64,000 nucleotides of DNA. Origin: Saprospiraceae bacterium. Lineage in GTDB: Bacteria; Bacteroidota; Bacteroidia; Chitinophagales; Saprospiraceae. Where the stretch lies: NCBI GenBank assembly GCA_016718205.1, contig JADKEB010000020.1, positions 1-64,000 on the forward strand, written 5' to 3'. The first letter of the stretch is position 1. Each line of letters starts with the position of its first letter. Below the pieces are notes generated by a model. The model saw only the letters and a list, made by a program, of their open reading frames with translations. It did no database searches and was not told the DNA's origin. A program made the position numbers and the translations under genes. Shown piece after piece: positions 22,256 through 31,286 of the stretch.

Positions 22256-22594
22256 TTACCATTTAAGATCATTCAGGGCGTTGATATCCACGGTGTGTAC
22301 ATTTCTGTAAATCATCACCAGCATTGCCAGTCCTACAGCAACTTCTGCCGCTGCTACCACCATAACAAAAAATACAAAAGCCTGACCATTGGGATCATTA
22401 TAATATACTGAGAAGGAGACCGCCAATAAGTTTACTGAATTAAGCATGAGCTCTAAACTTAGAAACACATTAATCAGATTTCTTCGCAATAGTACACCTG
22501 TCAATCCAATACTAAACAATACTAAACATAAAAACACATAATGCTCCAGTGGAACAAGCCTTAACTGATCCTGCAAAGGTGTTATATCATTCAT
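22256..22594 (-). CDS. nuoK: NADH-quinone oxidoreductase subunit K
   Basis: A 112-residue protein with three membrane helices. LFSIGLTGVLLRRNLINVFLSLELMLNSVNL contains the conserved membrane Glu of NuoK, and FVMVVAAAEVAVGLAM holds the second. The start overlaps the nuoJ stop by eight bases, indicating coupled translation. Length is normal for the family. Confidence 0.95.
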   Translation of the reverse strand: MNDITPLQDQLRLVPLEHYVFLCLVLFSIGLTGVLLRRNLINVFLSLELMLNSVNLLAVSFSVYYNDPNGQAFVFFVMVVAAAEVAVGLAMLVMIYRNVHTVDINALNDLKW

Positions 22595-23099
22595 CTTTAT
22601 AATCTTTTTTATTAAAAATAACTACTCCCACCATGGCAGATAGAAATAATATACTCGATACTTCAAAAGGTATTAAAAATTCTTTGAATAAATATTTACC
22701 CAAGATAGAAGCCAGTCCAATATTTTGATCTACAATCGCCGGATCACTCCCAAAGTCTGTTGCCCATAATGCAGTAGTCAAAACAAAACAAACCATAGCC
22801 CCGGTAAAACAAGCTATAACCATGATTAATTTGCTTTTTCGTATAGTGACGGGTGTGCTCATATTCAGAAACATGATGACGTACAGAAAAAGTACCATAA
22901 TAGCTCCGGCATACACAATAACATGCACTATTGATAAAAACTGTGCATTGAGCATGACAAACAGACCGGCCACAGAAAAAAAACAGATCAATAGATACAA
23001 TACGCTGTACATCGCATTTTTATGGAAAATCATAAGTATACTACTGATGATACAAACGGCAGATAAAATATAAAAAAGTATAGCGGTCATAATTTTCAA
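22587..23099 (-). CDS. nuoJ: NADH-quinone oxidoreductase subunit J
   Basis: A 170-residue protein with five hydrophobic helices. The conserved third helix VHVIVYAGAIMVLFLYVIMFLN contains the YAGAIMVLF motif and pi-bulge Tyr typical of NuoJ. It sits between nuoI and nuoK in standard order and is intact. Confidence 0.95.
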   Translation of the reverse strand: MKIMTAILFYILSAVCIISSILMIFHKNAMYSVLYLLICFFSVAGLFVMLNAQFLSIVHVIVYAGAIMVLFLYVIMFLNMSTPVTIRKSKLIMVIACFTGAMVCFVLTTALWATDFGSDPAIVDQNIGLASILGKYLFKEFLIPFEVSSILFLSAMVGVVIFNKKDYKDE

Positions 23100-23114
23100 T
23101 TAAATTATTAATTA

Positions 23115-23663
23115 TTACATAGCACCCTCACGGACACCTTGTCGTCTACTATTTATGTCTATTCTTTCGCCACTCTTTATTCCTTCTACCAGCATGTCTT
23201 TAGTATAAATGAATTGATCTCTGTGATAATTTGACGTACTGATGGTTTCGGTAAGATAAATGGCATCTTTTGGGCACGCTTCTTCGCATAAACCACAGAA
23301 AATACATCTTAACATATTGATATTATATTCTGCAGAGTACTTTTCTTCTCTGTAAAGATGTTCTTCTCCTTTTTTACGTTCGTCCGCCACTATAGTAATC
23401 GCTTCTGCTGGACAAGCCACTGCGCACAAACCACAAGCCGTACAATTTTCTCTACCCTCGTCATCACGTTTTAATACATGTACTCCTCTAAAGTATTTGC
23501 TATGTTCCCTTTTTTGTTCGGGGTATTGTATGGTCACCTTCTTCTTAAAAAAATGGTAAATCGTGATTCTTAATCCGGCAAGTATGGCAGGAATATACAT
23601 TCTCTCTTTCCACGTCATCGTTTTATCAGATACGACCTTACTTCTATTGGTTAGTGATTGCAT
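23115..23663 (-). CDS. nuoI: NADH-quinone oxidoreductase subunit I (two 4Fe-4S clusters)
   Basis: A 182-residue peripheral-arm subunit. The two ferredoxin motifs CTACGLCAVACPAEAI and CIFCGLCEEACPKDAI ligate clusters N6a and N6b, which carry electrons toward NuoB. Three bases separate it from nuoH. The C-terminus ends with a short basic tail. Confidence 0.95.
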   Translation of the reverse strand: MQSLTNRSKVVSDKTMTWKERMYIPAILAGLRITIYHFFKKKVTIQYPEQKREHSKYFRGVHVLKRDDEGRENCTACGLCAVACPAEAITIVADERKKGEEHLYREEKYSAEYNINMLRCIFCGLCEEACPKDAIYLTETISTSNYHRDQFIYTKDMLVEGIKSGERIDINSRRQGVREGAM

Positions 23664-23666
23664 ATT

Positions 23667-24701
23667 TTATTGATTATATAGGATAATAGCACCAGTGAGG
23701 AGCATATTGACAATGGCTAAGGGCAATAATACTTTCCATCCTAAGTTCATCAGTTGGTCAAACCGGAATCTTGGTATGGTCCATCTGATCCACATGAAGA
23801 AGAAAATGAAAAATAATATTTTTACAAAAAGAGCACCAAAACATATCAAAGCAAAAAGTATTTCCCCCGTGTGGCTTTGCACTACATCCATAAAAGGGAA
23901 GTTGTACCCACCGAAGTATAAACAAGATACGACTGCGGAAGACATAAACATATTGACATATTCAGCAAAAAGATAAAATCCGAGTTTCATACTTGAATAT
24001 TCAGTGTGATAGCCTCCTATAAGTTCAGTTTCACTTTCTGGCAAATCAAAGGGTGTTCGGTTTGTTTCGGCGAAGGCACAAATCAAAAATATGAGAAAAC
24101 CAAGCGGCTGTAAAACTACATTCCACCCCATTCCATGCCATCCATTTTGACCTTCGACCATATCAGCCAAGCTTAACGAACCGGTAGTCATGATGATGGT
24201 TATAACACTCATACCCATGGATAATTCGTAACTTATCATTTGTGTAGAAGCCCTTACTGCTCCCAACAATGCAAATTTATTGTTGGATGCCCAGCCTCCT
24301 ATCATGATCCCATAAACGCCTATACTTACTACCCCCATGATGTAAAGAATGCCTATATTAATATCTGCCACCTGCAAATGCACCTTGGTACCTGCTATGG
24401 TAATATCCGGCCCCCAAGGTATGACAGCACTGGTCATGAGTGCTGTGATCATACTGATAGCGGGGCCCAATATGAAAAGCAATTTGTTAGAATTCGCTGG
24501 CATGATCTCTTCCTTCATGATCATCTTGATCCCATCTGCCAATGGCTGAAGTACACCAAATGGTCCGGCCCTGTTAGGTCCTATTCTATCTTGTATAAAA
24601 GCTGCCACCTTTCTTTCAGAAAATGTACTGTAGGCTGCAATCGTTATAGAAAGCAGGAATAGCACAATGACAAGGCATACTTTAAAAATGATTAATTCCA
24701 T
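23667..24701 (-). CDS. nuoH: NADH-quinone oxidoreductase subunit H
   Basis: A 344-residue membrane subunit at the quinone site, with about eight helices. It contains FSERKVAAFIQDRIGPNRAGPFG, GGWASNNKFALLGAVRASTQMISYELSMG and ICAFAETNRTPFDLPESETELIGGYHTEYSS, the charged loop strongly conserved in NuoH. It is intact and starts 38 bases after nuoG. Confidence 0.96.
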   Translation of the reverse strand: MELIIFKVCLVIVLFLLSITIAAYSTFSERKVAAFIQDRIGPNRAGPFGVLQPLADGIKMIMKEEIMPANSNKLLFILGPAISMITALMTSAVIPWGPDITIAGTKVHLQVADINIGILYIMGVVSIGVYGIMIGGWASNNKFALLGAVRASTQMISYELSMGMSVITIIMTTGSLSLADMVEGQNGWHGMGWNVVLQPLGFLIFLICAFAETNRTPFDLPESETELIGGYHTEYSSMKLGFYLFAEYVNMFMSSAVVSCLYFGGYNFPFMDVVQSHTGEILFALICFGALFVKILFFIFFFMWIRWTIPRFRFDQLMNLGWKVLLPLAIVNMLLTGAIILYNQ

Positions 24702-24739
24702 AATGAATATCTTAACTTACTGATATCAACAACATTGAT

Positions 24740-25702
24740 TCATTGTTCTGTCATGTTGCTTTGTTCTATTTGTTTTTGTAAAACAGGTAACTCATAAGTG
24801 AACTGATTTTTTGATACTACTGAGTGTCTGTTTATGTCAGCCGGACCGTCCACTATCCAGTCATTGGTTTCTTTTTTTTCGAATCTGCAATCATTGCAAA
24901 TGAATTCTTCTACTTCGTTCCATTGGTCTTTTCTTCCGGTGACTCTCAATACTTCTTCTCCTTGATACCACAGGGTGACTTTACCGCTGCATTTAGGGCA
25001 ATTTCTATGGGCATTTACAGGTTTAGTGTACCAAACCCTGGATTTAAATCTAAATGTTTTGTCAGTGAGTGCCCCTACGGGACAAACATCTATCATATTG
25101 CCTGAAAAATCATTGTCCACTACATTTTCGATGTAGGTAGAAATTTCTGACACTTCACCACGGTTAATGACACCATGCACTCGTTCCGGGGTAAGCTGAT
25201 CAGCTACCTGGGTGCACCTGTAGCAAAGAATACATCGATTCATATGAAGTTGTATCTTATCCCCAATATCTATTTTCTCGAATTCTCTTCTATGAAAATC
25301 GTATCTGCTTTTAGATAATCCATGCTCATATGATAAATCCTGGAGTTTACATTCACCAGCCTGATCACATACAGGACAATCCAGTGGATGATTGATTAGT
25401 AAAAATTCAGTTATTCCTTTTCGGGCATCCAATACATCAGGCGAAGTAGTATTCCTGACTTCCATTCCATCCATGACGGCAGTTTTACAGCTGGCAACCA
25501 GTTTAGGCATGGGACGAGGGTCTTTTTCTGATCCTTTCGTTACTTTGACCAGGCATGTCCTGCATTTTCCACCACTTCCTTCCAATTTTGTATAATAACA
25601 CATAGCTGGAGGTACGTTTTCACCTATCATACGCGCAGCTTGTAAGATGGTAGTCCCGGCTGGTACTTCAATACTTATGTCATCTATAGTTACTTTCAAC
25701 AT
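24740..25702 (-). CDS. nuoG: NADH-quinone oxidoreductase subunit G, short form
   Basis: The start is ATG 25702. The protein has an N-terminal 2Fe-2S domain (PAMCYY, GGKCRTCLV, VASCKT), the His-Cys 4Fe-4S segment (LLINHPLDCPVCDQAGECKLQD) and the 4Fe-4S motif region (NRCILCYRCTQV…MIDVCPVGAL). A short zinc-ribbon-like tail follows (NCPKCSG…FICNDCRF). It has only 320 residues, lacking the large molybdopterin-oxidoreductase-like domain of the E. coli subunit. A short NuoG is, to my knowledge, usual in Bacteroidota, so this is not a truncation. The C-terminal CxxC pairs may bind zinc (inference). Confidence 0.92.
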   Translation of the reverse strand: MLKVTIDDISIEVPAGTTILQAARMIGENVPPAMCYYTKLEGSGGKCRTCLVKVTKGSEKDPRPMPKLVASCKTAVMDGMEVRNTTSPDVLDARKGITEFLLINHPLDCPVCDQAGECKLQDLSYEHGLSKSRYDFHRREFEKIDIGDKIQLHMNRCILCYRCTQVADQLTPERVHGVINRGEVSEISTYIENVVDNDFSGNMIDVCPVGALTDKTFRFKSRVWYTKPVNAHRNCPKCSGKVTLWYQGEEVLRVTGRKDQWNEVEEFICNDCRFEKKETNDWIVDGPADINRHSVVSKNQFTYELPVLQKQIEQSNMTEQ

Positions 25703-25729
25703 TTGGATCAAATTTTATGCTTACAATAA

Positions 25730-27072
25730 TTATACTGTTTGGTAATTCATTTCCGGTTGGTACACATGGTCTTCATCTTTGACACGATGAGGATACTTTA
25801 CATGATATTCAAATTCATGACGGAAATGTCTGATGGCAGCAGCTACTGGCCAAGCTGCAGCTTCGCCGAGCGGACAAATGGTATTGCCTTCTATTCTGCG
25901 CTGTATGTCCCAAAGCAAATCAATATCACTCTCTTTTCCGTGGCCATTTTCGATATTATGCAAGACCTTTTCCATCCAGCCGGTACCTTCTCTACACGGG
26001 CTGCACTGTCCACAGCTCTCATGATGATAAAATCTGGCAAAATTCCATGTATTTCGGACTATACATTGTCTTTCATCATATACTATAAAGCCTCCAGAAC
26101 CCAACATACTTCCCGTTTGAAATCCACCTTCACTCAGACTTTCATAGGTCATAAGCCTGGGATTACCATTGCTTTCATTAAATAACAGGCTTTTGGGCAA
26201 GATCGGCACCGATGACCCACCAGGCACGCAGGCTTTGATGTCAAAGCCATTCTTGATACCTCCGCAATACTCGTCGGAATAAATAAACTCTTCTACCGGA
26301 ACACCTAATTCAATTTCACACCCCCGGTTTATTGATATTACCTGAAGCAGAAAATAATTTGGTACCTGTAGACTTTCCAATACCTATTTTGGCATATTCT
26401 GCTCCTCCCATGAGGATAATGGGGACGACGGCAGCTATACTTTCTACATTATTGACGATAGTTGGGCAACCCCATAACCCTGAAACTGCAGGAAAAGGTG
26501 GCTTTATCCTTGGATTTCCCCTCTTTCCTCAGTGACTCTATCAGTGCGGTCTCTTCGCCACAGATATAAGCTCCTGCTCCGGGATGTACAAACAGATCCA
26601 GATTGTATCCTGATCCTTTTATATTTTTACCTAAAAGCCCGTTGGCATAGGCTTCTTTGATAGCTTTTTCCAATATTCTAAGGATAAACATATACTCCCC
26701 GCGTATGTAAATATAACTGGTGTTGCAACCTAAAGCATAACTGGAAAGTATCATACCTTCGATCAATAAATGCGGGTTTTTTTCCATCAGCAATCGATCT
26801 TTAAATGTACCGGGTTCACTTTCGTCTGCATTGCAGAGTAAATACCTTGGTTTATCTGTTGACTTATCAAGAAAAGTCCACTTTAGTCCGGTGGAAAAAC
26901 CAGCACCGCCACGTCCCCTAAGGCCTGAAATTTTTACTTCTTCCGTCACTTCATCCGGAGACATTCTTGAAAGCACTTTATCCAGTGACCTATATCCACC
27001 GAGCATAATATAGCCTGATATGTTTGTGATTTCTGGATTATCTATATTTTGCAGTAACAACGTCTTTCCCAT
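25730..27072 (-). CDS. nuoF: NADH-quinone oxidoreductase subunit F (NADH/FMN), two frameshifts
   Basis: The NADH-oxidising subunit. It contains GLRGRGGAGFSTGLKW (nucleotide-binding Gly-rich loop), NADESEPGTFKDR (FMN site) and GAGAYICGEETALIESL. In the corrected frame GNPRIKPPFPAVSGLWG and PTIVNNVE follow, then ESCGQCSPCREGTGW and NTICPLGEAAAWP, the N3 4Fe-4S ligands. Breaks lie at about 26524-26531 (missing G residues in the EGKRG codons) and near 26325 beside a five-C run. Between them the third frame reads correctly through 26330-26520, so the gene is full length once corrected. Confidence 0.92.
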
Positions 27073-27077
27073 ATCAA

Positions 27078-27575
27078 TTAATTATCGTTGGATGATATTG
27101 TACATTGGATGATTATTTCGTCTATCTTGTCTTTAGTAAGGTGTTCATAATATTGTTCACCCATCTGAAACATAGGAGCATAACCACATGCTCCAAGGCA
27201 TTCCACGGTCTTCAAGGTAAATAATCCGTCTGAGGTGGTTTCACCCACTTTGATACCGAGTTTGGATTCAAGATATTCTACTGTTTTTTCAGCACCACAG
27301 ATCATACACGGTCCGGTATGGCAAACTTCGATCAAATACTTTCCTACAGGTTTGGTATGGTACATGGAGTAAAAAGTAGCCACTTCGTACACTTCTATTG
27401 GCTTTATTTCAAGAATTTCAGCCACCTTATCCATCACGTCCACAGATAGGTAGTTGGATTCTTTCTGCACTATATGAAGTACAGGCAGTAAGGCTGATTT
27501 TTTTCTTTCAGACGGATACTGGCCTATAATCCTCTGGATTTCTGACATTGACTCCTGTGAAAATTGAATATTCAT
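27078..27575 (-). CDS. nuoE: NADH-quinone oxidoreductase subunit E (2Fe-2S)
   Basis: A 165-residue thioredoxin-fold ferredoxin. Cluster N1a ligands are visible as CHTGPCMICG and, later, VECLGACGYAP. An N-terminal helical bundle region contains VATFYSMYHTKPVGKY. It sits five bases before nuoF and is intact. Confidence 0.94.
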   Translation of the reverse strand: MNIQFSQESMSEIQRIIGQYPSERKKSALLPVLHIVQKESNYLSVDVMDKVAEILEIKPIEVYEVATFYSMYHTKPVGKYLIEVCHTGPCMICGAEKTVEYLESKLGIKVGETTSDGLFTLKTVECLGACGYAPMFQMGEQYYEHLTKDKIDEIIIQCTISSNDN

Positions 27576-27608
27576 TTATTTTTTCTTCTACGTTTACACT
27601 CAATAAAA

Positions 27609-28849
27609 TTAAGCATCCAACTCTCCTGCTATGACATTCATGCTACTCATCGTCAGAATAGCATCACTCAACATGGATCCTTTTATCATTTCCGGATAAG
27701 CTTGATAATATATAAAACAGGGTCTTCTGAAATGAAGTCTGTAAGGCTGCCTTCCGCCATCACTTACCAGGTAGAATCCTAATTCGCCATTTCCACCTTC
27801 TACACTTTGATACACCTGACCCTTTGGCACATTAATTTCACCCATTACAATTTTGAAATGCCAGATAAGACCTTCCATGGAATTATACACGTCTTCTTTA
27901 GGGGGTAAATAAAACTCCGGAACATCTGCATGAAAATCACCTTCCGGCAATTTGTCCAGAGCTTGTCGTATAATGCTCAGACTTTGCCACATCTCTTCCT
28001 GCCGCACACAAAACCTATCATAAGTATCTCCGTTGCTTCCGATCGGAATAGTAAAGTCAAAATCTTCATAGGAACAGTAAGGTGTCATCACACGTACATC
28101 ATAATCTACTCCCGCAGCCCGAAGATTGGGTCCTGTAAAACCATAATCCAATGCTCTTTCAGCTGAAATACCGCCCACATTTACAGTCCTATCCATAAAT
28201 ATCCTGTTTCTCATTACCAATTTTTCAAATTCTTTGAGTGCTTCCAGGGATTTCTTTTCAGCAAATTATTGATCTTATCAAATACTTTTTGTGAGAAGTC
28301 TCTTTCAAAACCTCCTATCCTCCCTATGTTGGTAGTAAGTCTTGCTCCGCAGATTTCTTCATAAATTTCATAAATCTTTTCTCGCCACTGAAAAACATAC
28401 AGAAACCCTGTCATAGCACCAGTATCTACAGCCACTACACTATTACAAATGATATGGTCAGAAATTCTGGCCAGTTCCATAATAATGACACGCAGATAAT
28501 CCAGCCTTTTGGGTGTTTTAACGCCTAATAGTTTTTCGACGGTCAGATGCCACCCAATATTATTTATGGGAGATGAACAATAATTCAATCTGTCAGTAAT
28601 CGTAGTGATCTGATAAAATGGTCTGTTTTCTGCTAATTTTTCGAATGCCCTGTGGATATAGCCAATGGTCGGCTGAGCATCAACGATAACTTCACCATTC
28701 ATTTTTAAAATATTCTGAAAAATACCATGGGTGGCAGGGTGTGTAGGGCCCAGATTTAGATAGTTGTATTGATTTAATTCTTGTTCTGATTGCTCTTTAC
28801 CATTCAGAACATGGTATTTTTTAAAATTATCGTCCGAAATATTTATCAT
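27609..28849 (-). CDS. nuoD: NADH-quinone oxidoreductase subunit D, one frameshift
   Basis: The 49-kDa quinone-site subunit. Motifs include LGPTHPATHG, IGYIHRAFEK, TDRLNY and GARLTTNIGRIGGFERD. After the break come RNRIFMDRTVNVGGISAERALDYGFTGPNLRAAG and the C-terminal SMNVIAGELDA with the conserved terminal Asp. One missing A in the run 28255-28258 (TTTT on plus) explains the break: restored codons read KSLEALKEFEKLVMRNR. It overlaps nuoC by 23 bases. NuoC and NuoD are separate here, unlike the E. coli fusion. Confidence 0.93.
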
Positions 28850-29333
28850 CTTTATCTGTTCTGGTAGCGTCTACTAAAGGATATTGTTTTAATAATGGGT
28901 GGTAGTCCATGTCTTCTACATTTAAAATAATCCTAAGATCAGGATGTCCAGTAAATTTAACACCGTAAAATTCGAAGGTTTCCCTTTCCATCCAATTGGC
29001 AGCAGGAAAAACTGATGTCAAAGTTGGAATTTCAGGGTTGCTTATAGGCAAAAATACATGAATCCGAAATCTTACATTATTTGTTAAGCTATGTAAATGA
29101 TACACTACTGACGATTCGCGGTCTTTTTGGTCGGGAAAATGCACACCACAAAGACTGGTTAAAAAATTAAATCTTAGTGTCTCGTCCACTTTCAACCAAG
29201 ATATGAGTTCAATAATGATGGCTTTTTCTACGACTACATCCAGTGTATCATAACTCTCTTCAATACTTATGATTTGTGTACCAAATTTTTGTATCATCTG
29301 CTCACTCAATACTTGATTGTCAACTTTTGTCAT
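28827..29333 (-). CDS. nuoC: NADH-quinone oxidoreductase subunit C
   Basis: The 168-residue 30-kDa subunit. The conserved block VFPAANWMERETFEFYGVKFTGHPDLRIIL and the C-terminal YPLVDATRTDKDDKYFGR identify it. It shares one base with the nuoB stop and overlaps nuoD by 23 bases, so these genes are translationally coupled. Confidence 0.94.
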   Translation of the reverse strand: MTKVDNQVLSEQMIQKFGTQIISIEESYDTLDVVVEKAIIIELISWLKVDETLRFNFLTSLCGVHFPDQKDRESSVVYHLHSLTNNVRFRIHVFLPISNPEIPTLTSVFPAANWMERETFEFYGVKFTGHPDLRIILNVEDMDYHPLLKQYPLVDATRTDKDDKYFGR

Positions 29334-29881
29334 TAGTCTATTTGATATTGATGAAGTAAATGGTTGTATTCAGGTGAATTTCTTCGTCTTAATGGTTCGT
29401 TTTTGATCAATTCCTGAATTTTTAGTATCCCATCCAGAATGGCTTCAGGTGGTGGTGGACAGCCGGGCACATACACATCTACCGGTATCACTTTATCTAT
29501 ACCCTGTAAGACGGAATACGTGTCAAATATTCCACCACTACTGGCACATGCTCCTACAGCAATCACCCATTTAGGCTCAGCCATCTGGGTATAAACTTGC
29601 TTCAGCACGGGACCCATTTTTTTTGCAATAGTACCCATGACCATCAATAAGTCAGCTTGCCTGGGAGAAAAACTTAATCTTTCTGCTCCGAATCTGCCCA
29701 AATCATAGGTAGAAGCCATGGTAGCCATAAACTCTATACCGCAGCAAGATGTAGCAAAAGGCAGCGGCCAAATGGAATTTGCTCTGGCAAGTCCGATGAC
29801 TTTTTCTATTTGTGTCAATCCGTATCCTTCCCCTGTATGCATTTCAGGACCATCAGCTGGATGTATGATTTTTACCCCCAT
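29333..29881 (-). CDS. nuoB: NADH-quinone oxidoreductase subunit B (cluster N2)
   Basis: A 182-residue subunit holding the terminal 4Fe-4S cluster. Ligands are visible as the tandem Cys in FATSCCGIEFM, AVGACASSGG and YVPGCPPPPEAIL. RFGAERLSFSPRQADLLMV is also conserved. The start overlaps the nuoA stop by ten bases. It is intact. Confidence 0.96.
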   Translation of the reverse strand: MGVKIIHPADGPEMHTGEGYGLTQIEKVIGLARANSIWPLPFATSCCGIEFMATMASTYDLGRFGAERLSFSPRQADLLMVMGTIAKKMGPVLKQVYTQMAEPKWVIAVGACASSGGIFDTYSVLQGIDKVIPVDVYVPGCPPPPEAILDGILKIQELIKNEPLRRRNSPEYNHLLHQYQID

Positions 29882-30256
29882 TTTAGTGCTCCTTTTTTTA
29901 TAACGTAATAATAACCTAGCATAAACGGTGTGATGAAAATGATCATTTTTAATAATCCCCCATAGCCCAATTCTCTAAAATTTACTGCCCATGGATAGAA
30001 AAAAATAATTTCAATATCAAATAAAACAAAAAGAATAGCTGCGAGGAAATATTTTACTGAAAAAGGAAGTCTTGCACTACCAATAGAATCCAAACCACAT
30101 TCAAAACTTTGCAGTTTCTCCCCCTTTCCTCTTTGGACCCACAGCATGCGAAAGGATGAAAGTACCTGCTACAAACCCGGTAACCAGTATAAATTGCACT
30201 AAAATGGCGAAATAATCAAATTTAATATTATCCAGACCTGACATCTCCATATGCAT
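29872..30256 (-). CDS. nuoA: NADH-quinone oxidoreductase subunit A, one frameshift
   Basis: The N-terminal part from ATG 30256 contains a first helix (YFAILVQFILVTGFVAGTFIL) and SHAVGPKRKG. The rest is in another frame: GEKLQSFECGLD, the conserved Cys loop, then two helices with FDIEIIFFYPWAV and the conserved acidic residues. The break is at the five-C run 30120-30124; removing one base joins RKG to EKLQ exactly. The total is about 127 residues, normal for NuoA. It is the first gene of the operon. Confidence 0.9.
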
Positions 30257-30291
30257 AAAATTTTTCTAATTATAGCCTATATATAAGAATG

Positions 30292-30299
30292 CAAAGATA
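30292..30299 (-). promoter_or_regulatory. Promoter -7 box for the nuo operon
   Basis: On the minus strand this reads TATCTTTG, matching the Bacteroidota -7 consensus TAnnTTTG. It lies 36 bases before the nuoA start codon. I found no convincing -33 TTG at the usual distance. Confidence 0.45.
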
Positions 30300-30548
30300 G
30301 TACTTAAGGAATAAATAAGTTTTTAATTTGTTCAATTTAACATCCCATTAATTATACAAACCATTGAATCACAACGCTAGAAGATAAGACTAATATTAAT
30401 GTAAAAAGAAAGCAACAACGCGCCGAAACGAGCAGGCTATATAAATTCAATCTTGAAATAGACATAAAAAGACTTCAATGAGTGACTCGATAAGGGTGAT
30501 AGTCGCTTCGCTACTGGAAGTACACCGGTAAGAACAATATTATACAGA

Positions 30549-30869
30549 ATGGGCATGAACAAATTTTTTAACCTAATGATGTCAGATTTTAAAGTTTTCG
30601 TGGAACTTGAAGATGATTGGGAACGTTTTGAAAAGAACAAACCTTACAAAGCATTTATTGAAGTAGAAGTAAAATGTCCTGCTTTTTTCCTTAATTCACT
30701 TTGTTTGGATCTGGAAAGCTCACCGGACATTTCTACAGGTGCTAAATATGTATTATACACTTTAGAAAATAGAGGACACGGTCCTTGGGATGCTATTGTA
30801 AATGGAAAAAAATTGGAAGAACTTTCATTCGATTTTATAGTTGAGCAACAGAAAATTATTGTAGAATAA
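30549..30869 (+). CDS. Small hypothetical protein (about 106 aa)
   Basis: An acidic, soluble-looking protein containing VELEDDWERFEKNKPYKAF and GHGPWDAIVNGKKLEEL. The start could be ATG 30549 or one of the next in-frame ATG codons (30555, 30576, 30579). No signal peptide or membrane segment. I recognise no family. Composition is protein-like and unlike the shadow frames. It stands alone between nuo (opposite strand) and the ATPase gene. Confidence 0.5.
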   Translation: MGMNKFFNLMMSDFKVFVELEDDWERFEKNKPYKAFIEVEVKCPAFFLNSLCLDLESSPDISTGAKYVLYTLENRGHGPWDAIVNGKKLEELSFDFIVEQQKIIVE

Positions 30870-31260
30870 TGAGAAAAACTACTGCCAACAGCATATTTAA
30901 GAAATGGCGGATTTAGTGCTAAAAGTAAACTTTGTGCATCAAATAAAGTTAAGTGCTAAAATGAAACATCCGTTTTCAAAAGCCGCCACTTCATAAATAT
31001 GCAAACCGTTCCTATTTTCAATTTATCAAGCATAATTGAAAATTACATCAGGCAGTAATTTCAAAAGTATAAACCGAAAAGTAGAAGTGTATTTCTATCA
31101 CTTCAGTTGAGCGCAGAAATTTCTTTTCGTCCGTGGGAATTTTGGCTAAAGTGGATATTGCTTCAATATTGTATTCTTTATAGATCATTATTAAATTTAT
31201 ATTGTATTATATAAAGAACAATTATTAACACATTTTGCTTTTTACATAGATCATTTACAG
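30870..31260. other. Gene-free interval before the ATPase gene
   Basis: No reading frame of note. AGTGCTAAAA occurs twice about 36 bases apart (near 30916 and 30952). Flanking GGCGG and CCGCC suggest a weak secondary structure. The remainder is AT-rich. Confidence 0.4.
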
Positions 31261-31268
31261 TACCTTTG
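31261..31268 (+). promoter_or_regulatory. Promoter -7 box for the ATPase gene
   Basis: TACCTTTG fits TAnnTTTG. A TTTTG lies 23 bases upstream (31233-31237), slightly farther than the usual -33 spacing. The start codon follows after 18 bases. Confidence 0.4.
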
Positions 31269-31286
31269 TATATAAAATGTACACCA

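Noticed and set aside
24740..25702. Truncated nuoG
   Set aside because: All Fe-S motifs are present and the short form is usual for this phylum as far as I know, so it is not treated as broken.
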